A DNA stretch of 64,000 nucleotides from Paenibacillus sp. PL91 (GCF_012935325.2 NZ_JABBYG020000006.1:186001-250000); one strand, 5' to 3'. Shown: positions 51,873-62,558, numbered from the stretch's first letter. Numbers and translations are program-made. The notes: a model not told the origin generated them from the letters alone.

Positions 51873-53543
51873 ATGAGCAAAAAATATGCAATTGGCGTTG
51901 ATTACGGCACGCAATCGGGACGCGCAGTTCTTGTTGATCTCTCTAACGGTGCTGAGGTAGCGGAGCACGTCACGCCTTATACGCACCACGTAATCGATGA
52001 GAAGCTGCCGGTCTCAGGCATTAAGCTGGAGTATGACTGGGCGCTGCAGCATCCGCTTGATTATATTGAAGTGCTGGAATTGTCCGTTCCTGCCGTGATG
52101 AAGGAATCCGGCATTGATCCTGCCGACGTTATCGGCCTAGGTATCGACTTTACCGCTTGCACCATGCTTCCGATTGATGCAGCGGGAGAGCCGCTTTGCA
52201 CGCAGGATGCCTACAAGGATAATCCGCATAGCTGGGTGAAGCTGTGGAAGCATCACGCCGCCCAAGATGAGGCTAATCTTATTAATGAGATGGCTGTGCA
52301 GCGCGGTGAGAAATGGGTGCCGCGTTACGGCGGCAAAATTTCATCCGAGTGGATGATGGCCAAAGCTTGGCAAATTTTGAATGAAGCGCCCGAGATCTAT
52401 GAAACTGCAGATAAATTTGTAGAAGCTACGGACTGGGTTATCGGCCAATTGACCGGCAATATCGTGCGCAATAGCTGTACTGCCGGCTACAAGGGGATGT
52501 GGCATAAGCAAGAAGGCTATCCGAGCAAGGAATTTTTCAAAGCGCTTGATCCGCGCCTTGAGAATCTGACGGAGACGAAGCTGCGCGGCGAGGTCGTTCC
52601 ACTTGGCTCTAAGGCTGGCGAATTGCTTCCTGCTATCGCTGCTCGCATCGGACTGGCGCCAGGCACTGCGATTGCAGTCGGCAATGTGGACGCGCACGCG
52701 GCCGTTCCGGGTGTTGGCGTAGTTACGCCAGGAAAGCTGGTTATGGCGATGGGAACATCGATCTGCCATATGCTGCTCGGCACGGAGGAGAAGGAAGTGG
52801 AAGGCATGTGCGGCGTCGTTGAGGACGGCATCATTCCGGGCTACTTCGGCTATGAAGCGGGACAATCAGCGGTTGGCGATATTTTTGAATGGTTCGTAGA
52901 GGAATCGGTTCCTGCTTATGTCCTGCAAGAAGCGGAGCAAGCTGGCGAGAACGTCCATGTATATTTGACGCGCAAAGCAAGCGAGCTGAACGTTGGAGAA
53001 TCCGGCTTGCTGGCGCTGGACTGGTGGAACGGCAACCGTTCGGTATTGGTGGATACGGACCTGACGGGTACAATCGTAGGCTTGACCTTGCTGACGAAGC
53101 CTTGGGAAATCTACCGTTCCCTGCTTGAAGCAACGGCCTTCGGCACGCGCAAAATCGTCGATGCGTTCCACAGCAACGGCGTAGAAGTCAATGAGCTTTA
53201 CGCATGCGGCGGCTTGCCGCAGAAAAACGCGCTGCTCATGCAAATTTATGCGGATGTCACGAATCGCGAGATTAAGGTTGCCGCATCGAAGCAGACGCCT
53301 GCTCTTGGCGCAGCGATGTTCGGAGCGGTAGCGGCTGGCGCGGCGAAGGGCGGCTTTGACAACATCGTCGACGCCGCCCAGAAGATGGCCCGCGTACGTG
53401 AGGAAACGTTTAAGCCGATTCCGGCAAACGTTGCGGTATACGAGAAGCTGTATGCGGAATATAATCTGCTTCATGACTACTACGGCCGTGGTTCAAACGA
53501 CGTGATGAAGCGTCTTAAGGCGATTAAAGAAGAGCAAGCTTAA
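51873..53543 (+). CDS. araB: Ribulokinase
   Basis: A 556-residue FGGY-family kinase phosphorylating L-ribulose with ATP. The N-terminal motif is [40 protein letters not shown] and DWVIGQLTG are in the substrate domain, [21 protein letters not shown] is a conserved block, and the second FGGY signature is in [27 protein letters not shown] lies nine bases before ATG 51873. It is 14 bases from araD, so co-transcribed. Confidence 0.95.
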   Translation: MSKKYAIGVDYGTQSGRAVLVDLSNGAEVAEHVTPYTHHVIDEKLPVSGIKLEYDWALQHPLDYIEVLELSVPAVMKESGIDPADVIGLGIDFTACTMLPIDAAGEPLCTQDAYKDNPHSWVKLWKHHAAQDEANLINEMAVQRGEKWVPRYGGKISSEWMMAKAWQILNEAPEIYETADKFVEATDWVIGQLTGNIVRNSCTAGYKGMWHKQEGYPSKEFFKALDPRLENLTETKLRGEVVPLGSKAGELLPAIAARIGLAPGTAIAVGNVDAHAAVPGVGVVTPGKLVMAMGTSICHMLLGTEEKEVEGMCGVVEDGIIPGYFGYEAGQSAVGDIFEWFVEESVPAYVLQEAEQAGENVHVYLTRKASELNVGESGLLALDWWNGNRSVLVDTDLTGTIVGLTLLTKPWEIYRSLLEATAFGTRKIVDAFHSNGVEVNELYACGGLPQKNALLMQIYADVTNREIKVAASKQTPALGAAMFGAVAAGAAKGGFDNIVDAAQKMARVREETFKPIPANVAVYEKLYAEYNLLHDYYGRGSNDVMKRLKAIKEEQA

Positions 53544-53583
53544 ACAGTTTACCGGATTAATTCTATACAAGAGAAGCCATACA

Positions 53584-53633
53584 AAACAAAAACGACTCCT
53601 GCAGCTATTGAAGCGGCGGAGTCGTTTTTGTTT
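53584..53633 (+). terminator. Terminator of araDB
   Basis: AAACAAAAACGACTC pairs with GAGTCGTTTTTGTTT around a 20-base loop, 40 bases after araB. Confidence 0.88.
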
Positions 53634-53751
53634 GCCAACTTTGAGGATTGCAGGACCTTCGACAGCGTTCGGATTAGCGACCTGCGCATTCTGTCGAACT
53701 TGTACAGAAATTGTATAGTTTTGACTAGTAATATAGTAGTAGCTCTAAAGT

Positions 53752-56700
53752 ATGACATTTAGGAAGGAGTTAGGTGTTTTGGACTTACCCGAAAAAAGAT
53801 CCAAGGAAGGGAGATTGCACATATTGGAGTCTAGAAGTGTAAGAATGAAGAGCCGTAAGCAAAACCGCTTATGGGGGAAAAAGAGTCTCGCCTTATTTAT
53901 GGCAATTGCCATATTATTGGTGCAGCTTCTTCCGGTTCCCTATTTTGTGAACGCTGCAGGAACGGATACGGGAGCTACATACTTCACCGGTATGGATAAC
54001 TGGAAGGGCGGCGCTGCTGACAGCACGGCTGACAACGATATGGACAAGCTTGTCGGCAACGAAGGTGCCGAGAGCGCAAATGTGTATCCGATCGAATTTA
54101 AGATTAAAGATGTTAAGGCAAAGCCTACAAAAAGCGCCTATATGCTTGTTCGGGCTTATGATGTAGACGAGTATGATGAAGCGAATAAAAGCGGTACGGG
54201 CGAGTGGGACCGCGTCTATTTTTCATCCCAGCCTGAGGACATCGCATTGGCTGCTCCGACTACACCTTGGCGCTCGACGGGTTTCGGCAGTGCTACATAC
54301 AAGAAGGAGTTTTCTCAAGCGTTCTACTTGGGAGCCCTGTCAGGAAAAGACAGCACATGGAATACAACAGTCATTGAAATTAAAGCAGATCAATGGGACC
54401 GAATCGCTGCTAATCAAGACCAATACGTAGGCATTTCCGTTCATCATTATTTTGATCATCCAAATGCCAAAAATGACTGGGTAACCAACGTGGATTGGGG
54501 CCAGCTTGTCATCGATGGCGGCATAAAGCAAACCGGTGAAATCACGGGTGCGACGGTAGCAGTCGGAACGAACAAGATAACGATTGACACGGGATTTTTG
54601 CCGAAAGAAGCCGGAGACTTCTACATGGAAGTCAACGTCATCCAGAAGACGCAAATCGGCACCAAAATCGTGGATCAAAACGTAGATTTGGAAGAGAAAA
54701 GCTTTTTAAACGCCAAACAAGGGGAACCGAACACTTGGGGTAATATTGAGCTTTCTGTTCCAGGAGCCGATCCCAATAAGGATTATACGGTGAATATCAT
54801 GCTGTTCGATAAGCAGGCAGACAAAGCTCAGCCCGGCACCGCACAGCATATCTACTCCTTATCGACCTTGGACCCTGCTGTAAAGGATATGGCGAAGACT
54901 GGCCTTCAGTATGAGCCAACGACATTCGCATTAACAGATTTTAGCAGCAAGTATTATCGCGTGACTGGACAAGCACAGCCGACTAAGCTTGAGAAGGTGA
55001 AAATTGTCACGCTTCCGAGCGGGGGTACACTTAAGCTGCTGAATGCGGATGTGGCACTTGGCGATGAGATTGCTAAGGCTGACCTTGCTAACCTGACCTT
55101 TGTTCCTGCTGCTGAAGGGTTTACGGGATCCGCGTCATTTGATTGGAACGGCTATGATGGTACCAAGTATGCTGCTATCGATGCGAAAGTAACCATCACG
55201 GCAAATGCCGCTCCTGTAGTGGCTAATATCGCCAAGATGATTAATCAAGGCGAGACATTGGCTTTAGGAGCAACTGATTTTACAAGCCAATATACAGATG
55301 CAACTACGCCAAGCGAGAGCTTGAGCAGGGTGAAAATCACTTCATTGCCTGATCCGGCGCTAGGAAAACTATGGATCAAGACGGGCAGTAATCCAGCCGT
55401 AGCGGTTACAGTTGGCAGCGAAATTAGCGCAGCTGATTTGGGCAAGCTTATCTTTGTTCCGGCAAACGATGCCGTAGGCGCGGCTTCGTTCCAATGGAAC
55501 GGCTCGGATGGCAAGCAATATGCGAAGGATGCGAAGACGGTGACCATTACCATCAATGCTGCGCCGGTAGTAAGCGATATCTCTTTCGCAGCTATAGCAG
55601 GTACGTCGGTTTCTTTGAAAGCAACGGACTTCGCTAACCCTAAGGCATATGCCGATGAGGAAAATGAAGCGCTAACGAAGGTACGCATTACGCTGCCAGC
55701 GAACTTTGCAAATAGCGGAAAGCTGATTTATACCTTAGCAGGCATTGAGACTCAGGTTGTATCGGGAACAGTCATTACGATTACGGATCTGAATAGCCTG
55801 CGCTTCGTGCCAGCCCTGAATTTGGCAGAAGAAAGCACGGTCCTATTTGATTGGGAAGGGTATGACGGCAATCAGTACTCCTTAGCGCCAGCTAAAGCCA
55901 GCATTACCTACACAAACGATCCTGTTGTCAGCAATATTGCCAAAACAGGGCTTCAATATGACCCAACCAGCTTTCAGGCAGATGAGTTCAAAAGCCATTA
56001 TTCGAAGGCTAACGGAGCTTCTAACGCGAATGAACTTAAGCTTGTAAAGATTGTTACGCTGCCTGCAGCGGAACAAGGTGAACTATTCTTAAACGACGAA
56101 GCCGTTGCTGCTGGTGACGAAATCGCCATCGGTGACATTGCAAAACTAACCTTCGTTCCTGCATCAAGCGGGTTCACAGGTACAGCTGCTTTTGGTTGGA
56201 ATGGCGAAAATGGCCAAAAGTACGCAGCGCTATCTGCTGCTATAACCATTACAGCTAATGCCGCACCGACGGTAGATCCGATTAACAAGTCGATTTTGAA
56301 AGGCGAGACGGTACCATTTAAGCCGGCAGGCTTTGCATCCGCATACAGCGACTCGGATCATGAGAGCATAGATAAAGTGAAGCTTGTAACGCTTCCTGAT
56401 CCGGGTAAAGGCCAGTTAGTCCTGCAACTTGGAGACGGACCGGCAATGCCGATAACAACGCCGGGCTTTGAGATTAAAGCCGCAGAGCTGAGTGGATTAA
56501 CCTTCATTCCTGCTTCTGGCGCGACAGGCTCGGTAACCTTCGACTGGAGCGGCTCGGATGGCAAGCAATATGCGAAGGATAACAAAAAGATAACGATTAA
56601 CATCAACACACCGCCAGTTGTTGGCGATATCATCAAGGCTGGCCTATCGGGTAGAGTCATTGATTTTAAAACGATTGATTTCACAGAATCGCCACGTTTT

Positions 56701-59700
56701 ACAGATGCGGATGGTGATCTATTAAGCACAGTTATTGTTACCCTTCCTGCACATTTTGAAGAGAGCGGTACACTTTGGTACACCTCTTCAGTAGGAGAAT
56801 CCGTATATGTGGAGCAAGGCAGTGCCGCTCCGATTGCAAAAAACGTACTGGCAAGCTTGAAATTCCAGCCTTCAGTTCATTTGGCAGAAGGCAGCACGGT
56901 TGAATTCGAATGGAGCGCAAGCGACGGCAAGCAATATGCCGAAGCGCCAGGCAGGGTATTGATTGCATACAACGGAATGCCTGTTGCGGAGCCCATTACT
57001 GCAAATGTGGAAGAAGGCACAACTGAAATCATCATTACGTTTAAAGGGACGGACATGGAGACGGTGACGGAGCTCGTGTACGGATTAGAGAGCAATCCAG
57101 GCAAAGGCTCGCTCAGGCCCGCAGATGATGATGTTTCAGGAGATACTTGGATCTATACGCCAGATCCTGACTTTATTTCTGGACAAGATAGCTTCATGTA
57201 CAGTGTAACGGATCAAGACGGACAGACTTCGGCTCCAGCAACCGTAACCATTAATATCCATAGAGCGCTGGATGGCTGGGTGGGCGACAAGGCCCAAGGT
57301 GACTCCACGGTATTTAAAATCATACCGGGCGAACAGCTTAAGCTGGGCGCTGTAAGCTCGTTGCTCGCGGAGAAGGTATATGCGAATGTGAACGGTATTA
57401 GGGTACCTCTTACACTTGTTAATCAGGACAGCTTTGAGCTGGACGGCTATAAAAAGTGGGAGAATACAACGTATTTGCTGCCTGAGGTGACTGTGGCGAA
57501 CCAATACCAAGTTGATTTTACAGCAGTAGATGTAGAGGGAGGCCAATTAGCCCCTGAAATCAGACTGCTTGATAACGATTTTGAGTTGCTAAAAGCAGAT
57601 CTTCAACTTACAGCAAGCCCGGAGAACATTTTGGGCGATGGCAAATCGAGTACCGAGCTATCAGCCGTGCTGACAAATGCTGACGGATCGCCAATTGCAG
57701 GAGTAAACGTTATTTTCACGGCTCCCGTAGATAAAGGTGAATTTGTAGGCGGCAATACAGCGGTGACGGATGAGCAAGGGATAGCAAGGGTTACTTATAA
57801 GTCGGAGAAAATTATGGGTGTCGACGAGCAGCTCATTCCTATTCGGGCGAATGTGTACGATAAGGCACTTGGCCTGAAGGCTCAGGATGTGGTTACCATT
57901 ACATTCCTGCCTGCCGCAGTGAAAGGTTTTATTACGAAAGGCAGCTCAAATATGCCTGTAGCGGGAGCTAGCGTTCGCGTGACGCTTGATCTTGATGGAG
58001 ACGGCATGATTACGGCAGGAGTAGATTTTGATCAAACGATCGTAACCGATGAAAGCGGAGCCTATTATGTTGTTGTACCGAAGGGTGACGTTATTTACGA
58101 TTTGGATGTGACGCAATCGGTATATGTAGGCGGTGTTGCTACACCTGTTACGTACAAGCAAACAGCTCAGGTTGGTGAAGTTACTGGCTCGGTGGAAGAA
58201 AACTTCGACTCTGAGAAAACGGTAACGGGCATCGTGCTGCTTAAACAGCCGGACGGGAAGTCTTCCTTGTTTGGCGGCGAGCTGCTTGCCAAGACGACGA
58301 TTTATTTGAAGCAAGCGGATGGCAGCTATGTATCAGAAGCCGGAGCTCCGAAAGCTTTTGCACTCAATGGACAAGGTGTATTTAATGCGGATGGACTGGC
58401 TATCGGCGAGTACGAACTTGAAATTAAATATGAGGTTGAGCCGGGCAAAGCGATCACATTTAGTCGGACTTCGGTGAGCGTAACAGCCTCCGGTGAGATG
58501 AATATTTCTGAAGCATTGGTCGATCCTTACGGTACGATTACCGATTCAGTAACGAAGGCTGTTATTGAAGGGGCAACGGTAGTGCTGCATTATGCAGACA
58601 CTTTTCGCAATAAAGGCAAAGGCATTACGCCGGGAGCAAAAGTGACCTTGCCGGCTTTGGTAGGTTTTGCGCCGAATGACAATGCTAGTCCGGAGCAGCT
58701 AAGCGATGCATTTGGTTTCTATGCGTACATGGTCTACCCAGAAACCGATTATTATCTTGCTGTAACGAAGAACGGATACCAAAGCTACTTTAGCCCAATT
58801 CTTTCAGTAGAATGGGAAATTGTCAGACATGATTTGGAGCTGATTCCAGTTGCAGCGGATGTGCAAGCTGCGCCGTCAGCTGATCCGACGCTAACCCTTT
58901 CCATAGATAAAAACAAGGTAAAGGAAGGCACAAAATCAACGGTTTCAGTTGAATACAAAAATGCTTCCGGCAGCGCGCTTGCTGCTGGCGAGATTAAAGT
59001 GACGATTCCGGCAGGAGCTGTTATTGTAGATGCAGCTGGGGGAATCGTAAACGGAAACTCGGTAGTGTGGAAGGTTACAAATGTACTTGCAGGACAAAGC
59101 GGAGGCTATAAGCTCGTTATCGAATGGCCGCTTATGAAAGCAGCAGATACAGCATTCGATATTCCAGGCGAGCTTCTTGCTAACGGCACAACAATTAAAT
59201 CATCTGTGAAAATCAATGTATACTCCGAGCGTTTTGGAGAGCTCGCGCATTATCGTTATATTTTGGGTTATCCCGACAAGGAGTTCAAGCCAGAAGGTTC
59301 GCTGACTCGTGCAGAGCTAGCCGCAATTGTTGCAAGGCTTACTGAAAACGAGGATGTTAACTATCCAATGTCTTATAATGATATTCGCAAGGATCACTGG
59401 GCGACGAACTACATTGAAATCGCAACAAAAAACAAATATTTCAGCGGCTACGAAGACGGCTCCTTCCGGCCTGATGCGTCTGTTACAAGAGGAGAGCTTG
59501 CATCCGTAATGGCAAGGTTCCTCAAGCTTGAAGTGAGCGCACCTGCGACAACACACTTTAAGGACACAACAGGTCATTGGGCAGCAGATACAATCGAAGC
59601 ATTGTATAATGGCAAATTCCTTACCGGTTATCCAGACGGCAGCTTTAAGCCGACAAAAGAAATCGTTCGGGTCGAGGCTGTTACGATGATTAACCGTATG

Positions 59701-59865
59701 CTTTACAGAGGTCCATTGCAGGGCCTTGATCAACAATTCCCAGACATGCCGCAAAACCACTGGGGCTTTGGAGATGTGCAGGAAGCAACCATTTCTCACA
59801 GCGCCAAGCGTAAAGAAGATGGCAGCGAGAAATGGATCGCAAATCTTAGTGACGATGTAAAATAA
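53752..59865 (+). CDS. Giant SLH-domain surface protein with duplicated Ig/cadherin-like repeats
   Basis: An exported wall-attached protein of about 2,000 residues. The signal peptide core SLALFMAIAILLVQLLPVPY is near residue 45 (cleavage after VNAA). An N-terminal domain (about 65-375) precedes six or seven beta-sandwich repeats (about 380-1160, each ending in a WNG.DG.QYA pattern). Then come an invasin-like Big_1 domain (about 1282-1385), carboxypeptidase-regulatory-like modules, a DUF11-like domain (PTLTLSIDKNKVKEGTKS) and three SLH domains (about 1826-2012). It likely binds wall polymer via SLH and displays the repeats as an adhesin or scaffold. The start is uncertain: ATG 53752 has no ribosome binding site; TTG 53779 and TTG 53824 each have one; ATG 53845 is also possible. 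Confidence 0.88.
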   Translation: MTFRKELGVLDLPEKRSKEGRLHILESRSVRMKSRKQNRLWGKKSLALFMAIAILLVQLLPVPYFVNAAGTDTGATYFTGMDNWKGGAADSTADNDMDKLVGNEGAESANVYPIEFKIKDVKAKPTKSAYMLVRAYDVDEYDEANKSGTGEWDRVYFSSQPEDIALAAPTTPWRSTGFGSATYKKEFSQAFYLGALSGKDSTWNTTVIEIKADQWDRIAANQDQYVGISVHHYFDHPNAKNDWVTNVDWGQLVIDGGIKQTGEITGATVAVGTNKITIDTGFLPKEAGDFYMEVNVIQKTQIGTKIVDQNVDLEEKSFLNAKQGEPNTWGNIELSVPGADPNKDYTVNIMLFDKQADKAQPGTAQHIYSLSTLDPAVKDMAKTGLQYEPTTFALTDFSSKYYRVTGQAQPTKLEKVKIVTLPSGGTLKLLNADVALGDEIAKADLANLTFVPAAEGFTGSASFDWNGYDGTKYAAIDAKVTITANAAPVVANIAKMINQGETLALGATDFTSQYTDATTPSESLSRVKITSLPDPALGKLWIKTGSNPAVAVTVGSEISAADLGKLIFVPANDAVGAASFQWNGSDGKQYAKDAKTVTITINAAPVVSDISFAAIAGTSVSLKATDFANPKAYADEENEALTKVRITLPANFANSGKLIYTLAGIETQVVSGTVITITDLNSLRFVPALNLAEESTVLFDWEGYDGNQYSLAPAKASITYTNDPVVSNIAKTGLQYDPTSFQADEFKSHYSKANGASNANELKLVKIVTLPAAEQGELFLNDEAVAAGDEIAIGDIAKLTFVPASSGFTGTAAFGWNGENGQKYAALSAAITITANAAPTVDPINKSILKGETVPFKPAGFASAYSDSDHESIDKVKLVTLPDPGKGQLVLQLGDGPAMPITTPGFEIKAAELSGLTFIPASGATGSVTFDWSGSDGKQYAKDNKKITININTPPVVGDIIKAGLSGRVIDFKTIDFTESPRFTDADGDLLSTVIVTLPAHFEESGTLWYTSSVGESVYVEQGSAAPIAKNVLASLKFQPSVHLAEGSTVEFEWSASDGKQYAEAPGRVLIAYNGMPVAEPITANVEEGTTEIIITFKGTDMETVTELVYGLESNPGKGSLRPADDDVSGDTWIYTPDPDFISGQDSFMYSVTDQDGQTSAPATVTINIHRALDGWVGDKAQGDSTVFKIIPGEQLKLGAVSSLLAEKVYANVNGIRVPLTLVNQDSFELDGYKKWENTTYLLPEVTVANQYQVDFTAVDVEGGQLAPEIRLLDNDFELLKADLQLTASPENILGDGKSSTELSAVLTNADGSPIAGVNVIFTAPVDKGEFVGGNTAVTDEQGIARVTYKSEKIMGVDEQLIPIRANVYDKALGLKAQDVVTITFLPAAVKGFITKGSSNMPVAGASVRVTLDLDGDGMITAGVDFDQTIVTDESGAYYVVVPKGDVIYDLDVTQSVYVGGVATPVTYKQTAQVGEVTGSVEENFDSEKTVTGIVLLKQPDGKSSLFGGELLAKTTIYLKQADGSYVSEAGAPKAFALNGQGVFNADGLAIGEYELEIKYEVEPGKAITFSRTSVSVTASGEMNISEALVDPYGTITDSVTKAVIEGATVVLHYADTFRNKGKGITPGAKVTLPALVGFAPNDNASPEQLSDAFGFYAYMVYPETDYYLAVTKNGYQSYFSPILSVEWEIVRHDLELIPVAADVQAAPSADPTLTLSIDKNKVKEGTKSTVSVEYKNASGSALAAGEIKVTIPAGAVIVDAAGGIVNGNSVVWKVTNVLAGQSGGYKLVIEWPLMKAADTAFDIPGELLANGTTIKSSVKINVYSERFGELAHYRYILGYPDKEFKPEGSLTRAELAAIVARLTENEDVNYPMSYNDIRKDHWATNYIEIATKNKYFSGYEDGSFRPDASVTRGELASVMARFLKLEVSAPATTHFKDTTGHWAADTIEALYNGKFLTGYPDGSFKPTKEIVRVEAVTMINRMLYRGPLQGLDQQFPDMPQNHWGFGDVQEATISHSAKRKEDGSEKWIANLSDDVK
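54892..56995 (+). repeat. Internal 1.05-kb duplication (three-domain block) in the SLH protein gene
   Basis: Two consecutive blocks of about 1,050 bases (54892-55938 and 55939-56995) each encode the same ordered trio of repeats. Landmarks: KTGLQYEPT and KTGLQYDPT at an offset of 1,047; the run SDGKQYAKD with identical DNA at 55501 and 56551 (offset 1,050); and LAEESTV/LAEGSTV at an offset of 1,059. Confidence 0.85.
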
Positions 59866-59876
59866 ACAACATTAAT

Positions 59877-59922
59877 AAAGGCAGCTTCTCTGGTCAAAAA
59901 CCATGAGGGGCTGTCTTTATTT
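59877..59922 (+). terminator. Terminator of the SLH protein gene
   Basis: AAAGGCAGC...GGT-caaaa-ACC...GGCTGTCTTT stem followed by ATTTGG. Confidence 0.75.
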
Positions 59923-60025
59923 GGTTAACTAAATTTCCCACTAATTTAAATGGAGATTACTTACTATTTCATATAGAATAGATAGATATGTAGAGAGAGA
60001 ATCATGTGCTGGGAGATGAACGGAA

Positions 60026-61291
60026 GTGTATTGCCATCATTGCGGAAAGAAGCGGACCGACGATGCCATCTATTGCAGCCAGTGCGGCAGACTGCTTGCT
60101 ATGGAAGAGGGGACGACAGCGGCAGTTTATGAGAATCAGACTGTGGTTTTATCGGAGACAGCCGTTTCTATAGAGACTTCATATGAGAGAGAATTAGCCA
60201 GTATGAACACCAGCTTGACTAGTGCTGTACGGAGAAGGAACACGAAGCGAACGATTTGGGCATGGTTAATGCCCATTATGCTTGCCATTGTCACGGCGGG
60301 ATCTTTGTTTAGCTACTTTCTCTATCAATCAGGAATGAATGATAGAGTCGTCCAGCTTCATGCTAAGGCGAAGGAGGAGGCGCTGGCAGGCAAGTATGCG
60401 GAAGCGCAGGCGCTGCTTAAGGAAGCGCTGACCGTTCGTCCAGGCTTTGCTGCGGCGAAGAAGGATGCAGAGGTTGTTGAACATGTCGCCGCGCTGTCCC
60501 AATCTCTTGCGATTGTTGGCAAGAAGCTCGAGGAGCAGAAGCAAACGGAAGCGGAGGAGTTGTTAGAGCCGCTTAAGAGCGAGTTGAAGGGTCATACTGA
60601 GCCTATCTATGCCAAGGTGAAAGAACAGCTCGGCGAGTATAAGGTGCAGCTTGAACTGATGAAGCTGACGGAAGAGCTTGCTGATTTGAATACGGTGGAC
60701 GAGCTTGCAGCAAAGCTTAATGTGGCGAATCATTTAGAGGGTGAAGAAGCCTCTGCCGTGCAGGAGCAGATTTTGGCGAAAATCGTAGATATCAGCTGCA
60801 CGGAAGCGGAAGCTTTCCTTAAGACCAAGCAGTACTCAGACGCCCTAGAGGTAACGGAAAGGGCACTGGAATTCGCCAAAGACAACGAGCAGCTAGCCGC
60901 GCTTGAGAAAAAGATCAATAAAGCGCAATCCGACTATGAGAAAACGGAGCAGCAGCGGTTGGAGCATGCGATGCAGCAAGCGGCAGCTGAGGATTTAAAA
61001 AACCAGACAGCGGCTGTAGAGGTCATTAAGATTGATTCGATGCTTGATGAGTTTGGTGACCTTACGATTACTGCGGAGCTGAAAAATGCAGCCACGCGGC
61101 CTATTTATTCGATTACCGTGAAGTTTAAAGTTTATGATGCGGCAGGCGTAGAGGTAGGCTCAGGCACCGCAGCAGCCACCCCGGATTACGTCGATGCAGG
61201 CGAGAAAATGAGCTTCACCAGCACCGTTTACGGCATACATGTTGAAAATACGACCGTTGTCGTTGATCATGCGACTTGGTATTTGGATTAA
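60026..61291 (+). CDS. Zinc-ribbon membrane protein with helical stalk and FxLYD-like domain
   Basis: A 421-residue single-span protein. The N-terminal zinc ribbon is YCHHCGKKRTDDAIYCSQCGR (two CxxC pairs). A membrane span (about residues 76-96, AWLMPIMLAIVTAGSLFSYFL) follows. A long charged helical, TPR-like/coiled-coil region (105-320) leads to a C-terminal beta domain with DLTITAELKNAATRPIYSITVKF, an FxLYD-type pattern. The topology suggests a cytosolic ribbon with an extracellular stalk. The start is GTG 60026, with GGGAG ten bases upstream. It overlaps the operon with the protease 14 bases downstream; the function is unknown. Confidence 0.82.
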   Translation: MYCHHCGKKRTDDAIYCSQCGRLLAMEEGTTAAVYENQTVVLSETAVSIETSYERELASMNTSLTSAVRRRNTKRTIWAWLMPIMLAIVTAGSLFSYFLYQSGMNDRVVQLHAKAKEEALAGKYAEAQALLKEALTVRPGFAAAKKDAEVVEHVAALSQSLAIVGKKLEEQKQTEAEELLEPLKSELKGHTEPIYAKVKEQLGEYKVQLELMKLTEELADLNTVDELAAKLNVANHLEGEEASAVQEQILAKIVDISCTEAEAFLKTKQYSDALEVTERALEFAKDNEQLAALEKKINKAQSDYEKTEQQRLEHAMQQAAAEDLKNQTAAVEVIKIDSMLDEFGDLTITAELKNAATRPIYSITVKFKVYDAAGVEVGSGTAAATPDYVDAGEKMSFTSTVYGIHVENTTVVVDHATWYLD

Positions 61292-61304
61292 AGGGGGCGA
61301 TGAG

Positions 61305-62423
61305 ATGAGTAGACGAGCATGGATCAGCGCCATCGCATCAACCCTGATTTTATGCGGAGGCTTGGCTGCCGCCTGGGGTATTCATACCGAGGTGCCTAAA
61401 CAGCTTACAGGCAAGCCGCTGCTTGCGGTTACGGCAGAGAAAAAGACAAAGACGCTTAAGGACATCATTTTCGAGACGCAGAAGCTCGTCGTGATGATCG
61501 AGACGGAAGATGGCGATCAAGGCTCAGGCTTTCTCTATAATTTGGAGGGCGATCTGATCACGAACGCGCATGTCGTAGCTGGCTCCCATAAGGTGAAAAT
61601 TAAAACGGCGGATGCGCGCGAGCTGGACGGCGAGGTTATCGGCATAAGCACGGAGACCGATATTGCCGTCGTCCGCGTAGCCGCTCTTGCAGGCACGGAG
61701 CCGCTGCAGGTTGTACGTGACGAGAAAGCGGAGGTAGGCGATGAGGTGCTTGCTGTAGGCAGTCCGCTTGGTTTTCAAAATACGGTTACGACCGGTATTA
61801 TTAGCGGCCTAGGCAGAAGCTTTGAGATTGAGCCGTATTTGTACTCCGATTTATACCAAATCTCTGCCCCGATTGCTCCCGGCAATAGCGGAGGACCACT
61901 CGTTGATCGTAAGACGGGTGATGTGCTCGGCATTAACTCGGCGGGCTACGAGCAGGGCTCCATTGGCTTCAGTATTCCAATAGCGAACGTCATTGAGATA
62001 GCAGAGGGCTGGTCCAAGGAGCCGATGACGGAGCTTCCAGAGCTTGAGCAATCAGAGGAATCGGCTGATTTGGAGGATAATGCGTCGGTAGAAGAGTTCG
62101 CGGGTTACCTCGTTACGCATTTCTATGACAGTCTGAACAATGCCGATTACGTCTATGCGTACTCGCTGCTTGGCGGCAACTGGAAGGAAGGCACCAGCTA
62201 CGAGAAGTTCAGGGAGGGTTACTTGGGTACGCTGAACGTCGTAATTGACAATATGCATGTTTATGACAGCAAGAACGAGAAGGCAACGGTTATTGCAGTC
62301 ATTTCAGTAGACGAGCGGGTTGACGGCAAAAACGTGCTTAGCAAATACCAAGTGACCTATGAGGTTGGCTACGAAAATGATCAGCTAAAGCTTATTAGCG
62401 GCAAAGGAAAGGCGATTAAGTAA
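61305..62423 (+). CDS. Membrane-anchored HtrA-like trypsin-fold protease with NTF2-like C-terminus
   Basis: A 372-residue extracellular serine protease with an N-terminal anchor or signal segment (AWISAIASTLILCGGLAAAW). The catalytic triad is His89 (TNAHVVAG), Asp119 (TDIAVVRV) and Ser195 (APGNSGGPLV), with oxyanion loop intact. Unlike HtrA/DegP there is no PDZ domain. Residues about 265-372 form an NTF2-like fold (EEFAGYLVTHFYDSLNNADYV). I chose ATG 61305, with AAGGGGGCGATGAG upstream; the longer frame lies in the preceding gene. It is translated from the same message as the zinc-ribbon protein. Confidence 0.9.
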   Translation: MSRRAWISAIASTLILCGGLAAAWGIHTEVPKQLTGKPLLAVTAEKKTKTLKDIIFETQKLVVMIETEDGDQGSGFLYNLEGDLITNAHVVAGSHKVKIKTADARELDGEVIGISTETDIAVVRVAALAGTEPLQVVRDEKAEVGDEVLAVGSPLGFQNTVTTGIISGLGRSFEIEPYLYSDLYQISAPIAPGNSGGPLVDRKTGDVLGINSAGYEQGSIGFSIPIANVIEIAEGWSKEPMTELPELEQSEESADLEDNASVEEFAGYLVTHFYDSLNNADYVYAYSLLGGNWKEGTSYEKFREGYLGTLNVVIDNMHVYDSKNEKATVIAVISVDERVDGKNVLSKYQVTYEVGYENDQLKLISGKGKAIK

Positions 62424-62493
62424 GAGGCTGCGGTGGCTGTGTAAAGAGAAAGAGAGAAAGAGCTAGAAAAAAACGAAACAGTTAGAAAGACCG

Positions 62494-62542
62494 AAAGAGC
62501 TAGAAAAAACCGTCCGGGGGTGACGGTTTTCTCTAGCTCTTT
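62494..62542. terminator. Bidirectional terminator between the protease and the FPPGPGP-repeat gene
   Basis: AAAGAGCTAGA(AA)AAACCGTC paired with GACGGTTTT(C)TCTAGCTCTTT. A direct copy of GAAAGAGCTAGAAAAAA lies 37 bases upstream. Confidence 0.85.
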
Positions 62543-62558
62543 GTATTGAAGCTTCGAT

